Assembly (NCBI GenBank): GCA_018828125.1
Contig: JAHJWB010000019.1
Location: 186,001 to 250,000 of the forward strand
Direction of reading: 5' to 3'
DNA: 64,000 nucleotides
DNA from: Gammaproteobacteria bacterium
Lineage (GTDB): Bacteria; Pseudomonadota; Gammaproteobacteria; Burkholderiales; Burkholderiaceae_C
Shown here: piece after piece, positions 35,923-44,107 of the stretch
Numbering within the stretch: the first letter of the stretch is position 1
Layout: each line of letters starts with the position of its first letter
Notes under the pieces: model-generated
Told to the model about the DNA's origin: nothing
The model's database searches: none
Seen by the model: only the letters and a program-made list of their open reading frames with translations
Position numbers and translations under genes: made by a program

Positions 35923-37095
35923 TCAAATGCCGAGCTGTTTGGCAGCCAGGTCTTTCATGATTTCTTCCGCACCGCCGCCGATCATCATGACCTTGACCTC
36001 GCGGTAGATACGCTCGCTGACGGTGCCGCGCATGAAGCCCATGCCGCCCAGGATCTGCACGGCCTGGTCGGCACAGAACTGCATGGTTTGGGTGGCGTGG
36101 TTCTTGAGCAGGCACACCTGCGCTACCCACTCGGGACCGGTGCGGCCCGCGTCGGCCTGCGCGGCCACGGATTCGCACCACGCGGCGGTGGACTGGATGC
36201 GCATCTGCATGTCCACCAGCTTGTGGCGGATGACCTGGTGCTCCACCAGCGCGGCGCCAAAGGTCTTGCGCTGGCGCGCCCAGGCCAGGGCTTCGTCGTA
36301 GCAGGCCTCGGCAAAGCCCAGGGCCGATGCGGCCAGGCCAAAGCGCTCGCTGTTGAAGTTGGACATGATGATGCGAAAGCCCGCGCCCTCTTCACCCAGC
36401 AGGTAGCGCGCGGGCACGCGCACGTTGTCAAAACGCAGGTGGGCGGTGTCGGAGCAGAGCCAGCCCATCTTGTCGAGCTTGCTGCGCGACAGGCCTGCGC
36501 TGTGGCCGGGGACGAGCAGCATGGAGATGCCCGCGCTGCCCTTGCTTCCGGCATCCCCGGTCCTCACAGCCACGGTGATCCAGTCCGCGCGCATGCCGGA
36601 GGTGATGAACACCTTTTCGCCGTTGACGATGTAGTCATCGCCCTCGCGCCGTGCAGTGGTCCTGAGCTGGGCCACGTCCGACCCGCCACCGGGCTCGGTA
36701 ATCGCCAGCGCGGCGATCTGCTCGCCCGCCAACACGGGCGGGATGACCTCGGCCCGCACAGCATCGCTGCCATGCGCCAACACGGGCGGCAGGCCGATAT
36801 TGTGCGACAGCAGGCTGGCCAGCACACCGCCGCTGGCGCCGTGGCGGCTGAGCGCGCGCCACAGCGGCAGGCGCAGCTGGTAGCTGGCGGGTGTGCCCCC
36901 GTACTGTTCGGGGTAGCCCAGGCCCAGCAGGCCCAGGTCGGCTGCGCGGCGGTAAAGGCTGCGAGGGAATTCACCGGCAGCGTCCCACGCATCCACATGC
37001 GGGGCAATCTCGGTGCGGGCAAAGCGGGTGACGGTGTCGGTGAGGGCGGTGCGGTCTTCGTCGCTCACAGAAATCTCAGCGGATGTGGCGGTCAT
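35923..37095 (-). CDS. acyl-CoA dehydrogenase
   Basis: The 390-residue flavoenzyme has ALAITEPGGGSDVAQLRTTA, YIVNGEKVFITSGMRADW, LRFDNVRVPARYLLGEEG and the C-terminal QILGGMGFMRGTVSERIYRE. The catalytic glutamate region (GGGAEEIMKDL) is intact. Overlap of its start with the carboxylase stop (ATGA) shows co-translation. Its closeness to the carboxylase suggests that it oxidises a branched or terpenoid-derived acyl-CoA. Confidence 0.92.
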   Translation of the reverse strand: MTATSAEISVSDEDRTALTDTVTRFARTEIAPHVDAWDAAGEFPRSLYRRAADLGLLGLGYPEQYGGTPASYQLRLPLWRALSRHGASGGVLASLLSHNIGLPPVLAHGSDAVRAEVIPPVLAGEQIAALAITEPGGGSDVAQLRTTARREGDDYIVNGEKVFITSGMRADWITVAVRTGDAGSKGSAGISMLLVPGHSAGLSRSKLDKMGWLCSDTAHLRFDNVRVPARYLLGEEGAGFRIIMSNFNSERFGLAASALGFAEACYDEALAWARQRKTFGAALVEHQVIRHKLVDMQMRIQSTAAWCESVAAQADAGRTGPEWVAQVCLLKNHATQTMQFCADQAVQILGGMGFMRGTVSERIYREVKVMMIGGGAEEIMKDLAAKQLGI

Positions 37096-39032
37096 GCGGG
37101 CGCTCCTTGCGTGGCGGGGGCAAAGCGGGCCAGCACCTGGCCGGGCGACACCTGCTGGCCGGGCGCCACCAGCAGCTCGGCAACCGTGACCACTGCGGGG
37201 CTGGCCAGGCTGTGTTCGAGCTTCATGGATTCGATGACCACCACCGTATCGCCCGCCGCCAGCGCCTGACCTGCGGCCACAGGCAGCGCGACCACCTTGC
37301 CGTTGAAGGGGGCGCGCAGCTCAGTGGCGCCGCCAGCTGCACCGGCGCGTGTGGCGGGCTCCCACGATGCGTCTTCGACCCAGCCGTCCACGCCGCCGAT
37401 CTGCCAGTGCCAGCGCAACGGCCCCACCGCCACGTAGTGCACGCCGCGCTGGGGCAGTTGCAGCGTGAGGCTGGTGGGCTCAGCCCCAGCCTGCTCTACC
37501 TGCAGCCGCCCACCGCCCAGCTCACGCGCGGCGACGGGGTACACCTCGCCCTGGTGACGCAGGCGCAAAGGCCGGGCCATGGAACAAGGTAGATCCAACG
37601 CCGGACTTGAAGCAAAAATGGCCTCTAGCGCAGGAGGAATAAGCGCCGATAGCTCTTCATTTAATAGCAAATCCTGCAGACCAGGAGCGTGCTCCGCCAG
37701 GAACGGCACCAGCGCCTGCCCATTGGCGAACACCGGGTGCTGCAGGCACGCCGCCAGAAACGCGCGGTTGGTGGGCAGGCCCAGCACGCGGGTGCTGTGC
37801 AGCGCACGCACCAGGGCGTCGATAGCCTCGGCCCGCGTCGGCGCATGCACGATGAGCTTGCCCAGCATGGCGTCGTAGTGGGGGGTGACCTCGGCGCCCT
37901 CCTCCAGCGCATGGTCAAAGCGCAGCGCGCCCGGCGCAGCCCGCTCAAAGGCGGCGGCCGGTGGTGCGCTGAACTGCAGCACGCGGCCCGTGTGGGGGCG
38001 GAAGTGCGCGTCTTCGGCGCACAGGCGCACCTCGATGGCGTGGCCTTGCAGTTGCACCTTGTCTTGCGTGAGCGGCAGCGGCTCACCCCGGGACACGCGG
38101 ATTTGGCATTCCACCAAGTCCAGGCCCGTGAGCGCTTCGGTCACCGGGTGCTCCACTTGCAGGCGGGTGTTCATCTCCATCAGGTAGAAGTCACTGCCGT
38201 CGAGCAAGAACTCCACCGTGCCCGCCCCCACATAGCCAGCAGCCTGTGCCAGCGCCACGGCGCAGGCTCCCATGCGCTCGCGCAGCGCGGCGTCCACCGC
38301 AGGGCTGGGTGCCTCTTCAATGATCTTCTGGTGGCGGCGCTGCACCGAACAATCGCGCTCGCCCAGGTGGATGCAGGCGCCGCGAGCGTCGGCAAAGACT
38401 TGCACCTCCACATGGCGCGGCTGCAGCAGTGCACGTTCGATCAACAGGTCGCCACAGCCAAAACCCGCCAGCGCCTCCGACCGTGCGCTGGCCATTGCGG
38501 CGGGCAACTGCGCCAGGTCGGTGACCAGGCGCATGCCACGCCCTCCGCCACCCGCCACGGCCTTGACCATGAGGGGCGTGCCGATGCGTGCAGCCTCGGT
38601 GGCAAAACGCGCATCGCTCTGATCGTCGCCCGCATAGCCGGGCAGGCAGGGCACGCCGTGTGCAGCGGCCAGTACCTTGGCGCCCGCCTTGCTGCCCAGT
38701 GATCGGATGGCGACGGGCGACGGGCCGATCCACGTCAGGCCTGCATCGACAACCGCCTGGGCAAAGTCAGCGTTTTCGCTGAGAAAGCCGTAGCCGGGGT
38801 GCACCGCATCAGCGCCCGTGGCGCGAGCTGCGGCCAGCAGCTTGTCAGTGCGAAGGTAGGTGTCGGCGCTGGCCGTGCCGCCCAAAGCGACGGCCTGGGT
38901 GGCTTCGCGCACATGTTGAGCGTTGGCATCGGGGTCGGAGTAGACAGCGACCGTGTCGACGCCCATGCGGTGGGCGGTGTGGATGATGCGGCGGGCGATC
39001 TCGCCGCGATTGGCGATGAGGATCTTTTTCAT
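37092..39032 (-). CDS. acyl-CoA carboxylase alpha subunit (biotin carboxylase + biotin carrier), AtuF/MccA type
   Basis: The 646-residue protein carboxylates its own biotin with ATP and bicarbonate and hands the carboxyl to the beta subunit. It has MKKILIANRGEIARRII, ATP-grasp KAVAGGGGRGMR, EMNTRLQVEHPVTE, and a C-terminal biotinyl domain with the acceptor lysine in VIESMKLEH (a variant of the usual EAMKM). About residues 454-476 (between PGLQD and PALDL) are encoded by an in-frame copy of the dispersed repeat. The start at 39032 overlaps the stop of a 38-codon mini-ORF that duplicates its own first nine codons. Substrate (geranyl-, methylcrotonyl-like) is inferred only. Confidence 0.92.
   Translation of the reverse strand: MKKILIANRGEIARRIIHTAHRMGVDTVAVYSDPDANAQHVREATQAVALGGTASADTYLRTDKLLAAARATGADAVHPGYGFLSENADFAQAVVDAGLTWIGPSPVAIRSLGSKAGAKVLAAAHGVPCLPGYAGDDQSDARFATEAARIGTPLMVKAVAGGGGRGMRLVTDLAQLPAAMASARSEALAGFGCGDLLIERALLQPRHVEVQVFADARGACIHLGERDCSVQRRHQKIIEEAPSPAVDAALRERMGACAVALAQAAGYVGAGTVEFLLDGSDFYLMEMNTRLQVEHPVTEALTGLDLVECQIRVSRGEPLPLTQDKVQLQGHAIEVRLCAEDAHFRPHTGRVLQFSAPPAAAFERAAPGALRFDHALEEGAEVTPHYDAMLGKLIVHAPTRAEAIDALVRALHSTRVLGLPTNRAFLAACLQHPVFANGQALVPFLAEHAPGLQDLLLNEELSALIPPALEAIFASSPALDLPCSMARPLRLRHQGEVYPVAARELGGGRLQVEQAGAEPTSLTLQLPQRGVHYVAVGPLRWHWQIGGVDGWVEDASWEPATRAGAAGGATELRAPFNGKVVALPVAAGQALAAGDTVVVIESMKLEHSLASPAVVTVAELLVAPGQQVSPGQVLARFAPATQGAPA
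37605..37672. repeat. CTAGCGCTT-family repeat inside the carboxylase alpha gene
   Basis: Plus-strand blocks are GAAGCAAAAATGGCCTCTAG, CGC, an AGGAGG spacer, AATAAGCGCC, GATAGCT and ATTTAATAGCAAA, in the same order as in intergenic copies. The left arm has decayed but the flanks are well kept. Length is a multiple of three within the reading frame. Confidence 0.8.
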
Positions 39033-39145
39033 AGACTGTGCCCTCGCGGCTCCATCGCCCGCCAGCACGCTGCGCGTGCACGGGCAATCTGCTTCGCCAT
39101 GCCTGCGGCATGAACAGCCCGATTGGCTATGAGGATTTTCTTCAT
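39029..39145 (-). CDS. 38-residue mini-ORF bridging hydratase and carboxylase genes
   Basis: The ATG at 39145 overlaps the hydratase stop (TCATGA), and the mini-ORF's own TGA overlaps the carboxylase ATG. Its first nine codons read MKKILIANR, the same as the carboxylase, at about 85% DNA identity over 29 bp; the rest (AVHAAGMAKQIARARA...) is basic and unrelated. It looks like a short palindrome-rich insertion that duplicated the start and kept the translational coupling. Whether the peptide matters is unknown. Confidence 0.55.
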   Translation of the reverse strand: MKKILIANRAVHAAGMAKQIARARAACWRAMEPRGHSL

Positions 39146-39945
39146 GAGTTCGCACTCCACGGCGGCGCCTTGCGCGCAGCAAACGCTGCCAGCCCTTGCG
39201 GAGCCTCGGGGCCACGCAGCGCCTGCGAAAAAGCCATTGCCGCTTCGTCCAGCAGCGCGGGCAACGGCGTTTCGGCTTGGGCCAGCAACAAACGTTTGGT
39301 GGCGGCTACAGCTTGGGGTGCGGCGGCGGCGTGGCGTGCGATGGCAGCTTGCACAGCAGCCTCCATGTCGCCAGCGACCACCTCATCCACCAGCCCCGCA
39401 CGTTGAGCCGTCGCGGCATCCCAACGCACGCCTGTCAACAAACACCGCCGCGCGGCCGCAGGGCCAAGGCGCCGCACCACAAACGGCGCAATCTGCGCAG
39501 GCACGATACCCAACGTGACCTCGGGTGTAGCAAACTGCGCACTGGTATGGGCCAACACCCGATCAGCGCAGCACACCAGACCAAAGCCGCCCCCCATGGC
39601 CGCGCCCTCCACCGCCACGACGAGCCACTGCGGCAGCGCGCAAAAGGCCTGCAGCAGCGCGCCAAAGCGGCGGTTCAGTGGCACCAGCGAGTCGGCTTCG
39701 CCGGCGGCCAGGGGCTGGCCAATGGTCTTGGCAAAGCCGCCCAGGCTGCCACCCGCGCAGAAGTGCCCACCGGCACCCCGCAGCACTACGCCACGCAGGT
39801 CGGCATCGGCCGCAGCGCGCTCGCACGCGGCCAGCAGGGCGTCCACCATGGCTTCTGACAGCGCATTGCGGCTGGCGGGGTCATTGAGCGTCCAGGTTTC
39901 CACGCTGCCGCTGGCCAGCGGCGCGCGGGTTATCTGTAAAGGCAT
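39142..39945 (-). CDS. enoyl-CoA hydratase / isohexenylglutaconyl-CoA hydratase-like (AtuE type)
   Basis: This 267-residue crotonase has LNDPASRNALSEAMVDALL, oxyanion-hole GAGGHFCAGGSLGGF and EGAAMGGGFGLVCCADRVLA, and the LGIVPAQIAPFVVRRLG segment that recalls AtuE. The family hydrates the double bond of a 3-methylglutaconyl- or isohexenylglutaconyl-CoA; lying next to carboxylase alpha supports that step. Its stop overlaps the mini-ORF start. Confidence 0.88.
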   Translation of the reverse strand: MPLQITRAPLASGSVETWTLNDPASRNALSEAMVDALLAACERAAADADLRGVVLRGAGGHFCAGGSLGGFAKTIGQPLAAGEADSLVPLNRRFGALLQAFCALPQWLVVAVEGAAMGGGFGLVCCADRVLAHTSAQFATPEVTLGIVPAQIAPFVVRRLGPAAARRCLLTGVRWDAATAQRAGLVDEVVAGDMEAAVQAAIARHAAAAPQAVAATKRLLLAQAETPLPALLDEAAMAFSQALRGPEAPQGLAAFAARKAPPWSANS

Positions 39946-39959
39946 GTCAGGTCTCCACC

Positions 39960-40115
39960 GTGCTGCGCGCTACGCACGACATACGAAACTGGCGCGGCCC
40001 AGTGCCAGGGCAGCCGAGCAAGGGCCGCCCCGCAGCGAGGGCTGCGTCCCCCTGCCCGCATTGCGCAGCAATGCGAGAGCGGGGGGAAGCGACGAAGTCG
40101 CTCAGGGGGGTGTTG
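39960..40115. repeat. REP-like intergenic repeat, family 2 copy B (inverted)
   Basis: Complement of the element at 24172: CATACGAAACTGGCG..., CGGCCCAGTGCCAGGG, AAGGGCCGCCCCGCAGCGAG, stem GCATTGC-GCA-GCAATGC (40058-40074), then GCGACGAAGTCGCT and CAGGGGGGTG. It fills the 171-bp gap inside the operon between acyl-CoA dehydrogenase and hydratase. Confidence 0.8.
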
Positions 40116-40116
40116 C

Positions 40117-41286
40117 TCATCTCTTGGCGATGCCCATGAGCTTGGCGAGGATGCCCAGCATCACTTCATCTGCCCCACCACCAATTGACGCAAGCCGCCC
40201 GTCGCGGTACATGCGCGAGACCTTGTTCTCCAGCGTGAAACCCATGCCGCCCCAGAACTGCAGGCAGGTGTCGGGCACCTCGCGGTTGAGGCGGCCGGCC
40301 TTGAGCTTGGCCATGCTGGCCAGCTCCAGCACGTCCTGCCCGTTCACATACAGGTCGCAGGCGCGGTAGGTGAGTGCGCGCAGGGCTTCGACCTCGGTCT
40401 TGAGCTCGGCCAGCTTGAACTTCACCCACTGCTGGTCGGCCAGCGTGCTGCCAAACAGCTTGCGCTCTTGCGCGTAGTCGATGGTCCACTGGATGCAGTG
40501 GTTCAGCGATTCGAGCGTGCTGGCTGCGCACCACAGGCGCTCTTCCTGGAACTGCTGCATCTGGTAGATAAAGCCCTGGCCTTCGGCGCCGATGCGGTAG
40601 CGCTGCGGCACGCGCACCTCGTCAAAATAGATCAGCCCGGTGTCGCTGCTGTGCATGCCGATCTTGCGGATCTTTTGCGCCACCTCGATGCCCTTGGTGA
40701 GCTTGCCGTTAGGGCCATCGCGCATGGGCACCATCACCAGGCTTTTGTTCTTGTGCACGGGGCCTTCGCCCGTGTTGACCAGCATGCACATCCAGTCGGC
40801 CTGCAGGCTGTTGGTGATCCACATCTTCTGACCGGTGATCACGTAGTCGTCACCATCCTTGCGGGCCACGCTCTTGATGCCCGACACATCGCTGCCCGCC
40901 GCAGGCTCGCTCACACCGATGCAGCCCACCATGTCGCCCGCGATGGCCGGGGCCAGAAACTGGCGCTTGAGTTCTTCGCTGCCATAGCGCGACAGAGCCG
41001 GAGTGCACATGTCGGTCTGCACGCCAATGGCCATGGGCACGCCGCCGCAGTGGATGTGGCCCAGCGCCTCGGCCATGGCCAGGCTGTAGGAGTAGTCCAG
41101 CCCTGCGCCGCCATATTCCTCGGGCTTGCACAGGCCCAGCAGGCCCAGGTTGCCCATCTTCTTGAAGACCTCATGCGCGGGGAAGATCTCGGCTGCTTCC
41201 CACTCATCCACGTGGGGGTTGATCTCTTCGTCGATGAAACGCTTGAGGGTCTTCTGGATCTCCCGGTGCTCGTGCGTGAACTGCAT
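40117..41286 (-). CDS. acyl-CoA dehydrogenase, citronellyl-CoA dehydrogenase-like (AtuD type)
   Basis: The 389-residue flavoenzyme begins MQFTHEHREIQKTLKRFIDE, with HEVFKKMGNLGLLGLCKPEE, GCIGVSEPAAGSDVSGIKS and FWGGMGFTLENKVSRMYRDG; the catalytic segment GGGADEVMLGILAKLMG is intact. GGAGAC precedes the ATG at 41286. Position between carboxylase beta and the hydratase matches atuD in the Pseudomonas atu cluster. Substrate is inferred. Confidence 0.9.
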   Translation of the reverse strand: MQFTHEHREIQKTLKRFIDEEINPHVDEWEAAEIFPAHEVFKKMGNLGLLGLCKPEEYGGAGLDYSYSLAMAEALGHIHCGGVPMAIGVQTDMCTPALSRYGSEELKRQFLAPAIAGDMVGCIGVSEPAAGSDVSGIKSVARKDGDDYVITGQKMWITNSLQADWMCMLVNTGEGPVHKNKSLVMVPMRDGPNGKLTKGIEVAQKIRKIGMHSSDTGLIYFDEVRVPQRYRIGAEGQGFIYQMQQFQEERLWCAASTLESLNHCIQWTIDYAQERKLFGSTLADQQWVKFKLAELKTEVEALRALTYRACDLYVNGQDVLELASMAKLKAGRLNREVPDTCLQFWGGMGFTLENKVSRMYRDGRLASIGGGADEVMLGILAKLMGIAKR

Positions 41287-41339
41287 GGTGCTTGTCTCCT
41301 GCTGTTGCGTTTGTATGTTTGTCTGCCTGCAAACCTCGA

Positions 41340-42470
41340 TCAAGAAAGCTGAAACTGCCCCAGCGGCTGGGGCCGCCCGTTGAGCACCAGCTCCACCTGG
41401 TGCGCACCGGGGTAGTGGGTGCGTGTGGTCATCTGCTGCAGCGACAGCGTCTTGCCCACGGCCACGGTGGCGCCGGGGGCGATGTCCAGCGTCTGAAGCT
41501 TGAACACCTTGGGCGCCGCGCCACCATGGGCCTTGACGTAGTGCACCTTCAGGTCGGCGAGCACGCGCTGGGGTTGGGGCGTGGGGTTGTGCAGCTCGGC
41601 CTCGATGCGCACCTTGTCGCCAATGCGGGCACGGGCAGGCACCACGCGGGCGGCCCGCACATCCAGCGCTACGGCATGGCCCACGCCCAGGGCATCGAGC
41701 GCGCCAGCGTCGCCGCGTTTGATGAGAAAACGCAGGCCGTGCCGCACCAGGGCTTCGCGCGGGGCGGGTGCGCCTTGCAGCCAGGTGCGGGCGGTGTCCA
41801 CGGCGAGGTCGGGGTGGTCCTTGGCGGTGTCGCCCAGGTGGTTGGCCACCGAGCGGCGCACGTATGACGAGGGGTCGTCCTTGAGCGCATCGAGCAACGG
41901 CAGGGCCAGCTGCGGGTTGGCCTGGAATGCAGGCAAACGCGGCGCCCAGGGCAAGCGGGGCCGCGTGCCTTCGCTCACCAGACGGCGCACATGGGCGTTG
42001 TCGTCCTGCGCCCAGTCACGCAGCCGCGCGAGCGTGTCGCCCTGATGGTGCAGCAGATAGGGGCGGATGCAGAACTCCGCCGTAAAGCGCTGTGTGAGCG
42101 CATGCTGCGCGACCATGGCCGCCTCAAAATGCGCGAGCCCCTGCGCGCCGATGTACATGCTGTGCGGCAGGTACAAAAAGGCGCTGTAGGGGCGGTCACC
42201 GGCATCGGGCTCACCCGCCGCATTGAGGCCCATGGGTGGGTCCATCGAATCGACCAACACACGCAATGCACGCGGCACGTCTTGCGGCAGGTGTGCCTGC
42301 AAGGCCTGCGCAATGCGCTGGCCGCGTGCCATCAACTCCAGCGATTCGTAGCCGGGCTCAATCTGGCGCAAGAAGGCCTGGGTATCGAAGGACCGCCACG
42401 CGCGCCGCACCATGGCCGCGATGCGCGGGGGCACGGTGTCGTTCAGCAGGTATTTGAGAGGCTCGGCCAT
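41340..42470 (-). CDS. HEAT-repeat protein related to DNA alkylation repair (AlkD-like)
   Basis: The 376-residue protein has helical repeats over about residues 20-260, including RLRDWAQDDNAHVRRLVSEGTR and DDPSSYVRRSVANHLGD, the repeat type of AlkD-like glycosylases. It has a C-terminal beta-sandwich-like part of about 110 residues (DKVRIEAELHNPTPQPQRVL, HYPGAHQVELVLNG). AlkD-type proteins excise bulky or cationic alkyl bases. Its place inside a catabolic operon, 23 bp behind carboxylase beta, is odd. The longer frame read upstream is antisense-free but out of frame inside the carboxylase gene and is rejected. Confidence 0.85.
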   Translation of the reverse strand: MAEPLKYLLNDTVPPRIAAMVRRAWRSFDTQAFLRQIEPGYESLELMARGQRIAQALQAHLPQDVPRALRVLVDSMDPPMGLNAAGEPDAGDRPYSAFLYLPHSMYIGAQGLAHFEAAMVAQHALTQRFTAEFCIRPYLLHHQGDTLARLRDWAQDDNAHVRRLVSEGTRPRLPWAPRLPAFQANPQLALPLLDALKDDPSSYVRRSVANHLGDTAKDHPDLAVDTARTWLQGAPAPREALVRHGLRFLIKRGDAGALDALGVGHAVALDVRAARVVPARARIGDKVRIEAELHNPTPQPQRVLADLKVHYVKAHGGAAPKVFKLQTLDIAPGATVAVGKTLSLQQMTTRTHYPGAHQVELVLNGRPQPLGQFQLS

Positions 42471-42493
42471 CGTAGAGATTGCGTGCGGAGCGC

Positions 42494-44107
42494 CTACATC
42501 CGCGCCACGCCAAAGCTCAAGGGCCGCAGCGTGCGGGCCTGGGCCTCGGCGCAGGTGTCCAGGCAAAACGCCAGCACGGTGCGCGTGTCGCGCGGGTCGA
42601 TCACGCCGTCGTCCAGCAGCAGGCCGCTGGTGTAGAACGCATCGGCCTGGGCCTCGAACATGGCGACGATCTTGTCGAACTGGGCCTGCGACTCGACGGG
42701 GTCTGGGGTGATGCCTTTGCGCGCCAGCGCCGCCTCGGTCACGATCTGCATGGTGCGCGCGGCCTGCTCGCCGCCCATCACTGCCGTCTTGGCACCGGGC
42801 CAACTGAACAGGAAGCGCGGCGCATAGCCCCGCCCGCACATGCCGTAGTTGCCCGCGCCAAAGCTGGCGCCGCACTGGATGGTGATTTGCGGCACGGTGG
42901 CGTTGGTCACAGCCTGGATCATCTTGCTGCCGTGCTTGATCATGCCGCCCTGCTCGCTGTCCTTGCCCACCATGTAGCCCGTGGTGTTCTGCAGGTAGAT
43001 GATGGGGTGGCCCAGCTGGCACATCCACTGGATGAAGTGCGTGGCTTTGTTGGCGCCCGCCACATCGATGGGGCCGTTGTTGCTGATGAAGCCCACGGCA
43101 TGGCCCTGGATGTGGCCCTGGGCGCAGACAGTGGCCATGCCGTAGCGGGCCTTGAATTCGAGCAGTTCCGAGCCGTCCACCAGCCGCGCCATCACCTCGC
43201 GCATGTCCACGGGCTGGCGCAGGTCGGCAGACATCAGGGACAACAGGTCGTCTGCCGGCAAGAGAGGTGCAGGCGCGCTGGGTCGTCGGGGCATATTCCA
43301 CCCCAGCTGCGCGACCACATCGCGTGCCAGGCCGATGGCCTCGCGGTCGTCCTGGGCCAGGTATTCGCCCAGGCCTGAGACGGCGGTGTGCATCTCGGCA
43401 CCGCCCAGTTCTTCTTCCGTCGCAATCTCGCCCGTCGCAGCCATGAGCAGCGGCGGCCCGGCCAGAAAGGCGCGCGAGCGGCCTTGCACCATGATGACCA
43501 CGTCCGACAGGCCGGGCATGTAAGCACCGCCTGCAGTGCCTGAGCCGTGCTGCACAGTGATCACCGGAATGCCCGCCGCCGACAGCCGCGCGAGGTTGCG
43601 GAACAGCATGCCGCCATGCACAAAACCTTCGACGCGGTAGCGCATGAGGTTGGCGCCTGCGCTCTCCACCAGGTGTATAAACGGCAAGCGGTTTTGCAGC
43701 GCGATCTCTTGCACGCGCAAGATCTTTTCCAGGCCCATGGGCTGGATCGCCCCCGCTTCGATGCCCGAGTCGCTGGCCACCACCATGCAGCGCACGCCAC
43801 TGACGAAGCCGATGCCCGCGACCATGCCGCCACCGGGAACGGACTTCTTGGGGTCTTTCACGTCCTGCAGGTAGCCCGCCAGCGTGCACAGCGGCAGCCA
43901 GGGCGCACCGGCATCCAGCAGCAGGGCCACACGCTGGCGCGGCAACAGCTGGCCGCGCTTTTCAAACTGAGGGAGCGACCGGGCCGAGGCGGCGGCGGCA
44001 CGTTCTTCCAGCGCGCGCAGGGCGTTCAGGCGGGCCTGCAGCGCTGCGCGGCGCTGCGTGGCCTCGGGGCTGCCTGGGTTGAATCGGGAGGTGAAGACGG
44101 CGGTCAT
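42494..44107 (-). CDS. acyl-CoA carboxylase beta subunit (carboxyltransferase), AtuC type
   Basis: The 537-residue carboxyltransferase transfers CO2 from biotin to the acyl-CoA. It carries GGGMVAGIGFVSGVRCMVVA, HLVESAGANLMRYRVEGFVH, HGSGTAGGAYMPGLSD, GEIATEEELGGAEMHT and GMCGRGYAPRFLFSWPGAK. The MRYRVEGFVHGG region resembles geranyl-CoA carboxylase more than leucine-pathway MccB, as I recall those sequences. It pairs with the alpha subunit about 5 kb downstream in the operon. Its start overlaps the SDR stop (ATGA). Confidence 0.92.
   Translation of the reverse strand: MTAVFTSRFNPGSPEATQRRAALQARLNALRALEERAAAASARSLPQFEKRGQLLPRQRVALLLDAGAPWLPLCTLAGYLQDVKDPKKSVPGGGMVAGIGFVSGVRCMVVASDSGIEAGAIQPMGLEKILRVQEIALQNRLPFIHLVESAGANLMRYRVEGFVHGGMLFRNLARLSAAGIPVITVQHGSGTAGGAYMPGLSDVVIMVQGRSRAFLAGPPLLMAATGEIATEEELGGAEMHTAVSGLGEYLAQDDREAIGLARDVVAQLGWNMPRRPSAPAPLLPADDLLSLMSADLRQPVDMREVMARLVDGSELLEFKARYGMATVCAQGHIQGHAVGFISNNGPIDVAGANKATHFIQWMCQLGHPIIYLQNTTGYMVGKDSEQGGMIKHGSKMIQAVTNATVPQITIQCGASFGAGNYGMCGRGYAPRFLFSWPGAKTAVMGGEQAARTMQIVTEAALARKGITPDPVESQAQFDKIVAMFEAQADAFYTSGLLLDDGVIDPRDTRTVLAFCLDTCAEAQARTLRPLSFGVARM

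Noticed and set aside
41340..43889. Extension of the HEAT-repeat protein to 849 residues
   Set aside because: The upstream 470 codons lie out of frame inside the carboxylase beta gene; the family begins at the ATG at 42470.
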